Part shown: piece by piece, positions 22,447 to 31,132 of the stretch
Layout of the letters: the number at the start of each line of letters is the position of its first letter
Numbering within the stretch: position 1 is the first letter of the stretch
DNA from: Candidatus Sulfopaludibacter sp. SbA3
Lineage (GTDB): Bacteria > Acidobacteriota > Terriglobia > Bryobacterales > Bryobacteraceae
Length of the DNA: 58,663 bases
Direction of reading: 5' to 3'
Assembly: GCA_945861625.1 (NCBI GenBank)
Contig: CAMAVI010000014.1
Span: forward strand, 1-58,663
Program-made: the position numbers and the translations under genes
Notes under the pieces: generated by a model
The model's database searches: none
What the model was told of the DNA's origin: nothing
What the model saw: only the letters and a program-made list of their open reading frames with translations

Positions 22447-25400
22447 ATGTTCAACCATAGTTCTCGTTTGGTGTTAGCTATCACGTTTGCTCTCGCCGTC
22501 AGTTTTTTGTGCGTGAACCCAGCAGGCGTTCAGGCGCAAACGTTGTATGGATCCATTGCCGGACAGATCCAGGATCAGCAGGGAGCCGCGATCGGCAAAG
22601 CCGAGATCACGGTCCGCAATACAGAAACTGGCGCCACCCGTAAAGTCAATGCCAATGACACCGGTGCGTATCTGGTTTCCAGCATCCAGCCTGGAACCTA
22701 CGAAGTGTCGGCGTCGATTGCGGGCTTCAAGACGGAAGTGCGCAGCGGTATCGGCGTTACCGTCGGCGCTGAAGCCGCGGTGAATTTCTCCCTGACCGTA
22801 GGCGCGGTGAGCGAGAAGGTTGAAGTCACGGCCGAAGCGTCGCAGGTGGATACGTCGAGCGCGACACTGGGCGGCTTTGTCAGTTCCAATACCATCCGTG
22901 AGTTGCCGCTCAACGGCCGCGACTGGATCTCCCTGTCGCTGTTGCAGCCGGGTGTGGCGCCCAATGCGTCGCAAAACCAGAACGATCTAAGCCGGGCCCA
23001 GCGCGGCAACGGCTTGTCGCTGTACATTTCCGGCGGCCGCCATACGGACAACGCATTCCGCATTGACGGCGTCAGCGTGAATGACTATGCCAACGGCGGC
23101 CCGGGCAGCGCATTGCGCGTGAACATGGGCGTGGACGCGATCCGCGAATTTTCAGTGCTGACCAATAGTTATTCGGCCGAATACGGCCGCGGCGCGGGCG
23201 GCGTTGTGAACGCCATCACCAAGTCCGGCACCAACGAAATGCACGGCGGCGCGTATTACTTTAACCGCAACAACGCGCTGGCTGCCCGGAACTTCTTTGA
23301 TGCACTGGATCCGGCCAAAGGACAAGCGCGGCTCCCGGCGTTCCGCCGCCACCAGTACGGTGGCTATGCCGGCGGCCGCATCATCAAAGACAAGACCTTT
23401 TACTTCGCCAACGCGGAGCGGCTGAGCGAAATCAAGAGCCAATCCGCCAACGATCCCACGATTTCCCAGGACGCCCGCAACGGTCGACTGTGTAACAACC
23501 CCTGTACGTCGAAGACACAGTTTCCGGTGAGCCCCCTTACCGCGAGATTCGTCAATCTGTATCCTCTGCCGAACCAGCCCACGACCGGTGACGTCGGATT
23601 CTTCGCGTTTAACCCGAATCGAAAAGGAACAGAGACCTACGCTACGGGCAAGTTGGACCACTATTTCTCCGATAAGACGACGGCCTTCCTGAGTTACACC
23701 TGGGACGACACCTACGTGGCATCCCCTGACAACTTCAATCAGAAGGACACCTTTAGCTTGTCCACGCGTAATTACGCGGTGCTCAGCGTGCAGCATTTGT
23801 TCTCCCCGACCCTGATCAACAACGCCCGTGCGGGAGTCACCCGGTTTTTGGGCGGAAACGCGATTGACGGCAATCCCCATGACCCGCGCATCACGGATCC
23901 GAATTACACCTTCGTTCCCGGCGGCACCATCGGCACGATCCAGGTCGGCGGCGTAACCATCGGGACCTCCTCCGGCGTGATCAACGGCCTGATGTCCAGC
24001 GGGATGAACTACTTCGGCTACACCACCCCACAGTTTTATGACGATGTGTCCTGGACCAAGGGCCGCCACACGATCAAGTTTGGGTTCAATGCCGAGAAGA
24101 TCCTGTACAACATCAATGAACCCAACCGGCCCAACGGCCAATGGATTTTCGGCTCTCTCCGGGATTTCGTGACGGGGAATACGGCATCTTCGGGTACGCT
24201 CTTCTCGTCGGACTTCCCGGGTACCGATACCACGCGATCCGAGCGGAGCGGGATTTACGGCGCGTATATCCAGGACGACTTCCGGATCCGTTCCAATCTG
24301 ACCATCAATATGGGCCTGCGCTATGAATTTGCGACGTCGGTGGGCGAAAAATGGGGCCGGATTGCGAACCTGCGTAACCTGACCGACTTCCGCACCACCG
24401 TCGGCGGGCCGTACTACAATTCGCCCACGAAGACCAACTTTGCTCCTCGCATTGGTTTTGCATGGGACCCTTTCAAAGACGGCAAGACCTCCATCCGCGG
24501 CGGAGCCGGCATGTTCGATGTGCTGATTTTGCCGTACTTCTTCACGGCCCGTTATCCGCGCAGCGCTCCGTTCTACCTGAACGGGCAGGTGGATGCTCCA
24601 CCGCCCAGCGCCTTTCCGAACAAGGGCATACCGTTGTTGACGCAAACGACTCTGTTGGCCTCCCATATTCAGATGAATCCCAGCCGCAGCTACCGGATGC
24701 AGTGGAACCTGAACATCCAGCGCCAGTTGACTCGTACTATCGCGCTTACGGTGGGTTATTCGGGCTCAGCCGGCGTACACCTGGCTCACCAGAACGAAGA
24801 TGTCAACGTAGTGCCCCAGGCCCTTACGACGTTTGATAGCACGGGGTGCAACTGCTACAAATTCCCGTTCGCAGCCTCGGCCGGCGCGGCGAAGGTCGTC
24901 AACCCGAACTACGGCAATATCCGCTCTTCCGAATGGTTGGGCCAGAGCAATTATCACGGCTTGCAGGCCAACCTGACGCAGCGGCTGGTCAAGGGTCTGA
25001 CATATCAGTTGGCCTACACCTTTTCCAAGAGCATCGATAATGGATCGGGTGTGTTCCAGGCTGGTAATGAAAGCTTCAACACCATCGCCCCGGGCTTGCC
25101 CTGGACTCCGCGCGGCAACCGGGGCCTCTCGGATTTCAACACCCCGCACCTTTTTGTGGCGAACTTCCAATACGATATTCCGACTCCCACGTTCGCGAAA
25201 AGTAACGCCGTCAGCAATACGATCTTGGGCGGATGGCAGTTGGGCGGAATCTGGACGCGTCAGACCGGATCTCCGTTCAGCTTGAGAATTACCGGGGATC
25301 AGGCTCGCATGGGCTTCCACCAGACCACCCAAAGCAACGGCGGGCTGAGGCCGCATCTGCTGGGGAATCTGCCGGGCTGCGACGATCCGACGACCGGTAT

Positions 25401-25722
25401 CCGCGACAGCTACATCAATACGAGCTGCTTCAAGTTCCCGGCGGTGGGAGAGGCCGGCAACGCGGGCCGCAATTACATGCGCATGCCGACGTTCCGCAAT
25501 CTGGATTTCACGGTGTTCAAGAACCAGAACTTCTTTGGCGAAAAGGTGAAGGCCCAGTTGCGCGTCGAGATGTTTAACATTCTCAACCAAACCAATCTGA
25601 CAGCCCAGATGCAAACGATCTTCAACGCTCAGGGCGGTATCCCCAGCACCATAGGGAGACCGCTGTCGCCGACCGCGACCGCCGCGCGTACCATTCAGCT
25701 CGGCATGCGGCTGGTATTCTAA
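22447..25722 (+). CDS. TonB-dependent receptor-like outer-membrane protein (tandem copy 1)
   Basis: 1091 residues from the ATG at 22447, giving a signal peptide (SRLVLAITFALAVSFLCVNP ending AQA); the open frame upstream of this is non-coding in character. Next is a carboxypeptidase regulatory-like domain (GSIAGQIQDQQGAAIGKAEI, residues ~35-115), then the plug (NGRDWISLSLLQPGVAPNAS; EYGRGAGGVVNAITKSGTNE) and a large barrel ending ...LGMRLVF with a terminal Phe. It shares long identical blocks with the next gene, so the pair arose by tandem duplication. A strong terminator follows at 25750. Probably imports or binds a large substrate at the outer membrane; ligand unknown. Confidence 0.93.
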   Translation: MFNHSSRLVLAITFALAVSFLCVNPAGVQAQTLYGSIAGQIQDQQGAAIGKAEITVRNTETGATRKVNANDTGAYLVSSIQPGTYEVSASIAGFKTEVRSGIGVTVGAEAAVNFSLTVGAVSEKVEVTAEASQVDTSSATLGGFVSSNTIRELPLNGRDWISLSLLQPGVAPNASQNQNDLSRAQRGNGLSLYISGGRHTDNAFRIDGVSVNDYANGGPGSALRVNMGVDAIREFSVLTNSYSAEYGRGAGGVVNAITKSGTNEMHGGAYYFNRNNALAARNFFDALDPAKGQARLPAFRRHQYGGYAGGRIIKDKTFYFANAERLSEIKSQSANDPTISQDARNGRLCNNPCTSKTQFPVSPLTARFVNLYPLPNQPTTGDVGFFAFNPNRKGTETYATGKLDHYFSDKTTAFLSYTWDDTYVASPDNFNQKDTFSLSTRNYAVLSVQHLFSPTLINNARAGVTRFLGGNAIDGNPHDPRITDPNYTFVPGGTIGTIQVGGVTIGTSSGVINGLMSSGMNYFGYTTPQFYDDVSWTKGRHTIKFGFNAEKILYNINEPNRPNGQWIFGSLRDFVTGNTASSGTLFSSDFPGTDTTRSERSGIYGAYIQDDFRIRSNLTINMGLRYEFATSVGEKWGRIANLRNLTDFRTTVGGPYYNSPTKTNFAPRIGFAWDPFKDGKTSIRGGAGMFDVLILPYFFTARYPRSAPFYLNGQVDAPPPSAFPNKGIPLLTQTTLLASHIQMNPSRSYRMQWNLNIQRQLTRTIALTVGYSGSAGVHLAHQNEDVNVVPQALTTFDSTGCNCYKFPFAASAGAAKVVNPNYGNIRSSEWLGQSNYHGLQANLTQRLVKGLTYQLAYTFSKSIDNGSGVFQAGNESFNTIAPGLPWTPRGNRGLSDFNTPHLFVANFQYDIPTPTFAKSNAVSNTILGGWQLGGIWTRQTGSPFSLRITGDQARMGFHQTTQSNGGLRPHLLGNLPGCDDPTTGIRDSYINTSCFKFPAVGEAGNAGRNYMRMPTFRNLDFTVFKNQNFFGEKVKAQLRVEMFNILNQTNLTAQMQTIFNAQGGIPSTIGRPLSPTATAARTIQLGMRLVF

Positions 25723-25749
25723 CTACCACTGGTAACTAAGTAGTATCGA

Positions 25750-25780
25750 GGCCGGATCCCCGCAAGGGGATCCGGCCTTT
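25750..25780 (+). terminator. Rho-independent terminator after TonB receptor copy 1
   Basis: A perfect 12-bp stem (GGCCGGATCCCC / GGGGATCCGGCC) with loop GCAA, followed by TTT. It ends transcription of copy 1 before the promoter of copy 2. Confidence 0.88.
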
Positions 25781-25815
25781 CCATTTGCGAAGCTACGTTA
25801 AATGTTACCCCACCC

Positions 25816-25844
25816 TTGACAGCCAAGATTAAATGTGATTAATT
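25816..25844 (+). promoter_or_regulatory. Promoter of the second tandem TonB receptor
   Basis: TTGACA at 25816-25821 after a C-rich run, and ATTAAT/TTAATT ~17 nt downstream (25838-25844). It matches the layout before copy 1, so the promoter was duplicated with the gene. Confidence 0.5.
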
Positions 25845-25935
25845 TCAACGTGCAGGTCAATTGGCTAAGGACTCAGGTAGCCAAACAGCAGTGACGGTTA
25901 GTACTTAAAGACTAGATGGAATGGGAGGTAGACCG

Positions 25936-28900
25936 ATGGTCAGTTCTCGTCCGGTGTTGTGTGTCACGTTCGCTCTCGCCGTTAGTTTTCTGTGCGTGAA
26001 CCCGTCAGTCGTTCAGGCGCAAACACTGTATGGAAACATTCAGGGTCAGGTCCAGGACCAGCAGGGGGCCGCAATCGGCAAAGCCGAGATCACGGTCCGA
26101 AATACGGAAACGGGCGCCGTTCGTAAAGTCAACGCCAATGACACCGGCGCGTACCAGGTTTCGAGCATCCCTCCGGGCGCCTACGAAGTGTCGGCGTCGA
26201 TTACCGGCTTCAAGACGGAAGTGCGCAGCGGCATCAACGTTACCGTCGGCGCCGAAATTTCCGTGAATATGTCCCTGCAGGTAGGATCGGTAAGCGAGAA
26301 GGTGGAAGTCACGGCCGAGGCGGCGCAGGTGGATACTTCCAGCGCGACGCTGGGCGGCTTCGTGAGTTCCAGCACGATCCGTGAATTACCGCTGAACGGC
26401 CGCGACTGGATCTCGCTTTCGCTGTTGCAGCCGGGTGTTGCGCCCAACGCATCCCAGAACTCAAACGATCTGAGCCGCGCCCAGCGCGGCTTCGGCTTGG
26501 CGCTGTACATCTCCGGCGGCCGGCATACGGACAATGCCTTCCGCGTCGACGGCGTCAGCGTGAATGATTATTCCAACGCCGGTCCTGGGAGCGCGCTGCG
26601 CGTAAATATGGGCGTGGACGCGATCCGCGAATTCTCGGTCTTGACCAATAGTTACTCGGCCGAGTACGGCCGTGGCGCCGGCGGCGTCGTGAACGCCATC
26701 ACCAAGTCCGGCACCAACGACATCCACGGCGGCGCGTATTACTTCCATCGCAACAGCGCGCTGGACGCCAGGAATTTCTTTGATGCGACGGACCCGGCAA
26801 AAGGCGAAGCACGGCTCCCGCCCTTCCGCCGTCATCAGTACGGCGGCTATGCCGGCGGCCGCATCATTAAGGACAAGACCTTCTACTTCGCCAACGCGGA
26901 GCGGCTGAGCGAGATCAAGGGCGGTTCCGCCAACGACCCCACGATTTCCCAGGATGCCCGGAACGGCCGGCTGTGCGCCAACAGCGCCTGTACGTCGAAG
27001 ACACAATTTCCGGTCAGCCCTCTTACCAAGCGATTCGTCGAGCTGTATCCTTTGCCGAACCAACCTACGACCACTGACATCGGATTCTTCGCATTCAACC
27101 CCAATCGAAAAGGAACGGAGACCTACGTTACCGGCAAGCTCGATCATTATTTCACCGATAAGACGACGGCCTTCCTGACGTACAACTGGGACGACACTTT
27201 CGTCGGCGGTCCCGACAACTTCAACTTGAAGGACACCTTCGCCCTCACCACCCGGCAGAACGCAGTCCTGAGCGTGCAGCACATCTTTTCGCCGACTCTG
27301 ATCAATAACTCCCGTGTGGGAGTGGCCCGGTTTTTGGGCGGAAACGCGATTGACGGCAATCCTCATGACCCGCGCATCACGGATCTGAGTTACGGCTTCA
27401 TTCCCGGCAACCCCATCGGCACGATCCAAATCGCCGGCCTAACCATAGGAACCTCCGCGGGCGTGATCAACGGCCTGATGTCCAGCGGCATGAACTTCTT
27501 CGGTTACACCGCCCCGCAGTTCTATGACGATGTGTCCTGGACCAAGGGCCGCCATACGATCAAGTTTGGGTTCAATGCCGAGAAAATCCTGTACGCCGTT
27601 AACGAACCCAACCGGCCCAATGGCCAATGGCTCTTCGGCGCTCTCCGGGATTTCGTCACCGGAAATACGGCGTCGCCGGGAACGCAATTCTCGGGGGATA
27701 TGCCAGGTAGCGATGCCCAACGATCCGAGCGAAACGGGATATACGGCGCGTATATCCAGGACGACTTCCGGGTCCTTCCCAACTTGACGATCAATTTGGG
27801 CCTGCGTTATGAATTTGCGACGTCGGTGGGCGAAAAGTGGGGCCGGATTGCGAACCTGCGCCTGCTGACCGATCGCAACCCCACCGTCGGCGCGCCGTAC
27901 TACAATACGCCCTACAAGACCAACTTCGCGCCTCGCATCGGCTTTGCGTGGGATCCATTCAAAACCGGCAAGACCTCGATTCGCGGCGGCTTCGGCATGT
28001 TCGACGTGCTGATTTTGCCGTACTTCTTCGCGGCCCGGTATCCGCGCAGCGCTCCGTTCTTCCTGAGCGGAACGCTGAATTCTCCACCGCCCAGCGCCTT
28101 TCCGAATAACGCCATGCAGTTGTTGACGCCATCGTCTTTATTGGCAGGCCAAATTGAGTATAATCCCAGCCGCAGCTACCGGATGCAGTGGAACCTGAAC
28201 ATCCAGCGCCAGTTGACTCGCAGCATGGCCCTTACGGTGGGTTACTCGGGCTCACAAGGCGTACACATACCTACACAAAACGAAGACGTCAACGTAGTGG
28301 GTTCGCTGAACTTTGATGGCAGCGGGTGCCGCTGCTATGTCAACAGTCCTTCGTCTTATGGCAGAGTCATCAACCCGGGCTTCAATGCTATCCGCTCTAC
28401 CCTATGGTATGGCCAAACCAACTATCACTCCTTACAGACCAACCTGACGCAACGTCTCTCCAAGGGGCTGACGTATCAGTTCGCCTACACCTTTTCCAAG
28501 AGCATTGATAATGGATCGAGCGTGTGGCAGGCGGGCAATGAAAGCTTTAACACGATTTCCCCATCGTGGCCCTGGGATCCGCGCCTCAACCGCGGGGTGT
28601 CGGATTTCAACGTCCCGCACCTTCTGGTGGCGAACTTCCAATACGAAGTTCCGACCCCGGGGTTTGCGAAAAGCAACGCGATCGCCAGAACCACCCTGGG
28701 CGGATGGCAGTTGGGCGGAATCTGGACCCGTCAGTCCGGCGGTCCGTTCAGCGTAAGAATTACGGGAGATCAGGCTCGTCTGGGCTACCACGTAACCAGC
28801 GCAAGCAACGGCGGGCTGAGGCCGCATTTACTGGGGCACCTGCCGGGCTGCAACGATCCGACCACCGGCAACCTCAACAACTACATCAATACGAGCTGCT

Positions 28901-29193
28901 TCGCGTTCCCCCGGGTGGGAGAGCTCGGCAATGGGGGCCGCAACTACATGAGGATGCCGACGTTCCGCAATCTGGATTTCACGGTGTTCAAGAACCAGAA
29001 CCTCTTTGGCGAAAAGCTGAAGGCCCAGTTCCGCGTCGAGATGTTTAACGTTCTGAACCAAACCAATCTGACAGGCCAGATGCAAACCGTCTTCAACGCC
29101 CAGGGCTTGATCCCCGGCACGATTGGCCGGCCGTTGGCGCCCACGGCGAGCCAGGCACGTATCATCCAGCTCGGCATGCGGCTGGTGTTCTGA
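25936..29193 (+). CDS. TonB-dependent receptor-like outer-membrane protein (tandem copy 2)
   Basis: 1085 residues from the ATG at 25936, which has GGGAGGT 6-7 nt upstream; the ATG at 25921 lies before that ribosome site and is less likely. Signal peptide, regulatory domain, plug (EYGRGAGGVVNAITKSGTND) and barrel match copy 1 almost block for block, and the end LGMRLVF is identical. Differences gather in surface-loop-like stretches (for example the region around 28290-28420, where copy 1 has LTTFDSTGCNCYKFPFAASA and this copy has LNFDGSGCRCYVNSPSSYG), suggesting altered ligand or phage/antibody-like selection. It has its own promoter and terminator, so the copies can be regulated separately. 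Confidence 0.93.
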   Translation: MVSSRPVLCVTFALAVSFLCVNPSVVQAQTLYGNIQGQVQDQQGAAIGKAEITVRNTETGAVRKVNANDTGAYQVSSIPPGAYEVSASITGFKTEVRSGINVTVGAEISVNMSLQVGSVSEKVEVTAEAAQVDTSSATLGGFVSSSTIRELPLNGRDWISLSLLQPGVAPNASQNSNDLSRAQRGFGLALYISGGRHTDNAFRVDGVSVNDYSNAGPGSALRVNMGVDAIREFSVLTNSYSAEYGRGAGGVVNAITKSGTNDIHGGAYYFHRNSALDARNFFDATDPAKGEARLPPFRRHQYGGYAGGRIIKDKTFYFANAERLSEIKGGSANDPTISQDARNGRLCANSACTSKTQFPVSPLTKRFVELYPLPNQPTTTDIGFFAFNPNRKGTETYVTGKLDHYFTDKTTAFLTYNWDDTFVGGPDNFNLKDTFALTTRQNAVLSVQHIFSPTLINNSRVGVARFLGGNAIDGNPHDPRITDLSYGFIPGNPIGTIQIAGLTIGTSAGVINGLMSSGMNFFGYTAPQFYDDVSWTKGRHTIKFGFNAEKILYAVNEPNRPNGQWLFGALRDFVTGNTASPGTQFSGDMPGSDAQRSERNGIYGAYIQDDFRVLPNLTINLGLRYEFATSVGEKWGRIANLRLLTDRNPTVGAPYYNTPYKTNFAPRIGFAWDPFKTGKTSIRGGFGMFDVLILPYFFAARYPRSAPFFLSGTLNSPPPSAFPNNAMQLLTPSSLLAGQIEYNPSRSYRMQWNLNIQRQLTRSMALTVGYSGSQGVHIPTQNEDVNVVGSLNFDGSGCRCYVNSPSSYGRVINPGFNAIRSTLWYGQTNYHSLQTNLTQRLSKGLTYQFAYTFSKSIDNGSSVWQAGNESFNTISPSWPWDPRLNRGVSDFNVPHLLVANFQYEVPTPGFAKSNAIARTTLGGWQLGGIWTRQSGGPFSVRITGDQARLGYHVTSASNGGLRPHLLGHLPGCNDPTTGNLNNYINTSCFAFPRVGELGNGGRNYMRMPTFRNLDFTVFKNQNLFGEKLKAQFRVEMFNVLNQTNLTGQMQTVFNAQGLIPGTIGRPLAPTASQARIIQLGMRLVF

Positions 29194-29228
29194 GTTAGCA
29201 ATAACCGTTTAGCGAAGCAGTTAGGGCG

Positions 29229-29256
29229 GGGAGGCCAATCAGGCCTCCCTGTTTTT
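29229..29256 (+). terminator. Rho-independent terminator after TonB receptor copy 2
   Basis: Stem GGGAGGCC / GGCCTCCC (29229-29236 with 29242-29249), loop AATCA, then TGTTTTT. It abuts the stop codon of the convergent GMC gene and may work in both directions. Confidence 0.82.
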
Positions 29257-30962
29257 CATTCGGCAATCGCCTTCCAGTTCTTGACCAGATGATCCGCCGT
29301 GCGCCAAGCCAGCGCCTGCGCGGTTAGGGTTGGATTGCGCGCGCCGCTGGTGCCCATTACCGAAGCACCGAGGACGCCCAAGTTGGGGGCCTCGTGCGAA
29401 AATCCCCAGCGGTCCACCACGTTGGTCTCTTTGTTGTCACCCATGCGCGTGCCGCCATAGGCGTGCGTGGTGAGTCCGGGAACGTCGGGATTCGCTCTTT
29501 CCACCGCAATGGCGCCGGCCTCGCGGAACCACTGCTCCATTTTGGGTTGCGCGTGGCGGATGGCGCGCACTTCGTTCTGGCGGGGGCCTCCCGTGGTGAT
29601 GCGGCAGACCGGGTCGCCCAGCGGGTCTTTAACCATCGGGTCGAGGTCGAGGTAACACGTCTCGTAAGGGAATGTAGAGGTCTGGAAATACGTGACGGCC
29701 GCGCGCGCGGCGTTTTCATGAACGAATTTCTTCCAGGCCGCTCCCCACAGCGGCGCTTTGCCGTAGGTACTCATGGAAGCGCCTTCGATGGCGTGGCGCT
29801 CGGTGCGCACGTGGATGCACGTGCCGCCGATAAATCCAAGCCCGCTGTGATCGTAGGCGTCATCGGCAAAATCGTCGATCGCGACGCCCTGGGCGGGCAG
29901 GCCGTACCAGATGTTCACATCGTGAGGGAAGAGCGCGCTGACGGCTCCTGTCTGATAGTGCGCGAAGAAGTGCCTGCCCACCTGCCCGTGATTGTTGGCC
30001 AGGCCTTTAGGATAGGCTTGCGACTTGGAGAGCAGCAGCAGGCGCGTGTTTTCAAAAGTGTATCCGGCCAGCAGCACCACCTTTGCGGGTTGGAAGAATT
30101 CCTCTCCGTTGCGGATGTAGTTGACGCCTGACACGCGCCCCTTGGCATCCGCCACGATGCGTGTCACGTGGCAGAGATCGAAGATGGTCAGGTTCTTGGT
30201 CTTCACGGCCTCGGGGATGGTGGTGACAGCTGTTGATCCCTTGGCGCTGACATGGCACCCACCGGTGCCGCAGAAGCCGTGATAGGCGCACCCCAGGCGG
30301 TTGTGATACGGCTGCGTGTTAATGGCGGCGGGTGGATGAAACGGATGCCAGCCCAGCCGCCTGGCGGCGCCGAACATGTGATCCATGAATTCGGTGCTGC
30401 GCAGAGGAGGCATGGGATACTCGCGCCGGCGCGGCCCCTCAAAAATATTGCCGCGCGGGTCGAGCTTGCCCTGGATATTGCCCGCCTTCCCGGAGATTCC
30501 GACTTCCCACTCGATGGTGTCGTAGTAAGGCTCCAGTTCGTCGTAGGTCAGCGGCCAGTCTTCGAGCGTGGACCCGGGGGGAAGCGAGCCGGCCCCATAG
30601 CGGCGCATCGCCTCCGAACGCGACTTGAAATCCCAGGGTTTGAGCCGCCAGCTTTGCCCCCAGTAATGGACGGAGGTGCCTCCGACCGCGTTCATCATGG
30701 GGTGCTGGGCGGGCTGGGCCGCGGTTTCGTTCGGGTAGGCGCGGACCGTGGGAATCTCGCGCTGAGCTTTGGGAACCGAGGTCACCCTGCGGCGGATATT
30801 GTTATGGATTTCGTCGGCGCGGAAATCCCGCGGGTTCATCCAGGTGCCGGCCTCGATGCCGGCAACCGTCAGGCCCGCCCGCGCCAGGGGCAGTACCGCG
30901 ACGCCGCCGGCCGCGCCGAGTCCGATCACCGCCACATCCACAGGTTTCAGTTGCGTAGCCAT
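29256..30962 (-). CDS. GMC-family FAD oxidoreductase (gluconate/fructose dehydrogenase-like large subunit)
   Basis: 568 residues. The FAD-binding loop GLGAAGG begins at residue 14, then EAGTWMNPRDF; the middle shows MNAVGGTSVHYWGQSWRL and the Cys-rich GCAYHGFCGTGGCHVSAKGST; the GMC C-terminal domain holds the catalytic His in THAYGGTRMGDN and ends GASVMGTSGARNPTLTAQAL. This is the type that oxidises sugars, sugar acids or alcohols and passes electrons to a quinone or cytochrome. There is no obvious Tat signal; exported members are usually carried by a small Tat subunit (gluconate 2-dehydrogenase subunit 3), which is not adjacent here. It is divergent from the PQQ dehydrogenase gene, consistent with joint control. 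Confidence 0.9.
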   Translation of the reverse strand: MATQLKPVDVAVIGLGAAGGVAVLPLARAGLTVAGIEAGTWMNPRDFRADEIHNNIRRRVTSVPKAQREIPTVRAYPNETAAQPAQHPMMNAVGGTSVHYWGQSWRLKPWDFKSRSEAMRRYGAGSLPPGSTLEDWPLTYDELEPYYDTIEWEVGISGKAGNIQGKLDPRGNIFEGPRRREYPMPPLRSTEFMDHMFGAARRLGWHPFHPPAAINTQPYHNRLGCAYHGFCGTGGCHVSAKGSTAVTTIPEAVKTKNLTIFDLCHVTRIVADAKGRVSGVNYIRNGEEFFQPAKVVLLAGYTFENTRLLLLSKSQAYPKGLANNHGQVGRHFFAHYQTGAVSALFPHDVNIWYGLPAQGVAIDDFADDAYDHSGLGFIGGTCIHVRTERHAIEGASMSTYGKAPLWGAAWKKFVHENAARAAVTYFQTSTFPYETCYLDLDPMVKDPLGDPVCRITTGGPRQNEVRAIRHAQPKMEQWFREAGAIAVERANPDVPGLTTHAYGGTRMGDNKETNVVDRWGFSHEAPNLGVLGASVMGTSGARNPTLTAQALAWRTADHLVKNWKAIAE

Positions 30963-31096
30963 GGCTTTCCGTCAGGTTCCTCGATGAAACCCGAGCTAGC
31001 TGCTATCTTACTATGAGGGCCGTTTCGGAAGCTGCTGGATGTACCGGCGTGATCGCCTCAGCCATTCCGCGGGCAGTTCCGGCATCGCGGGAGCGG

Positions 31097-31102
31097 TATA
31101 CT
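31097..31102 (+). promoter_or_regulatory. Possible -10 element (TATACT) for the PQQ dehydrogenase gene
   Basis: TATACT lies 30 nt upstream of the ATG at 31133, with a purine-rich ribosome site (AAGGGGAG) between them. The -35 is not clear. Confidence 0.4.
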
Positions 31103-31132
31103 AATCTGGTTCTGGAAGGGGAGTTCCGTCTT

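Noticed and set aside
23152-24666. 504-codon open frame on the minus strand inside TonB receptor copy 1
   Set aside because: Mirror frame of a well-supported receptor gene; a similar shadow exists in copy 2 at 26461-27429, as expected from shared sequence.
29394-30131. 245-codon plus-strand frame
   Set aside because: Antisense to the GMC oxidoreductase C-terminal region; no independent support.
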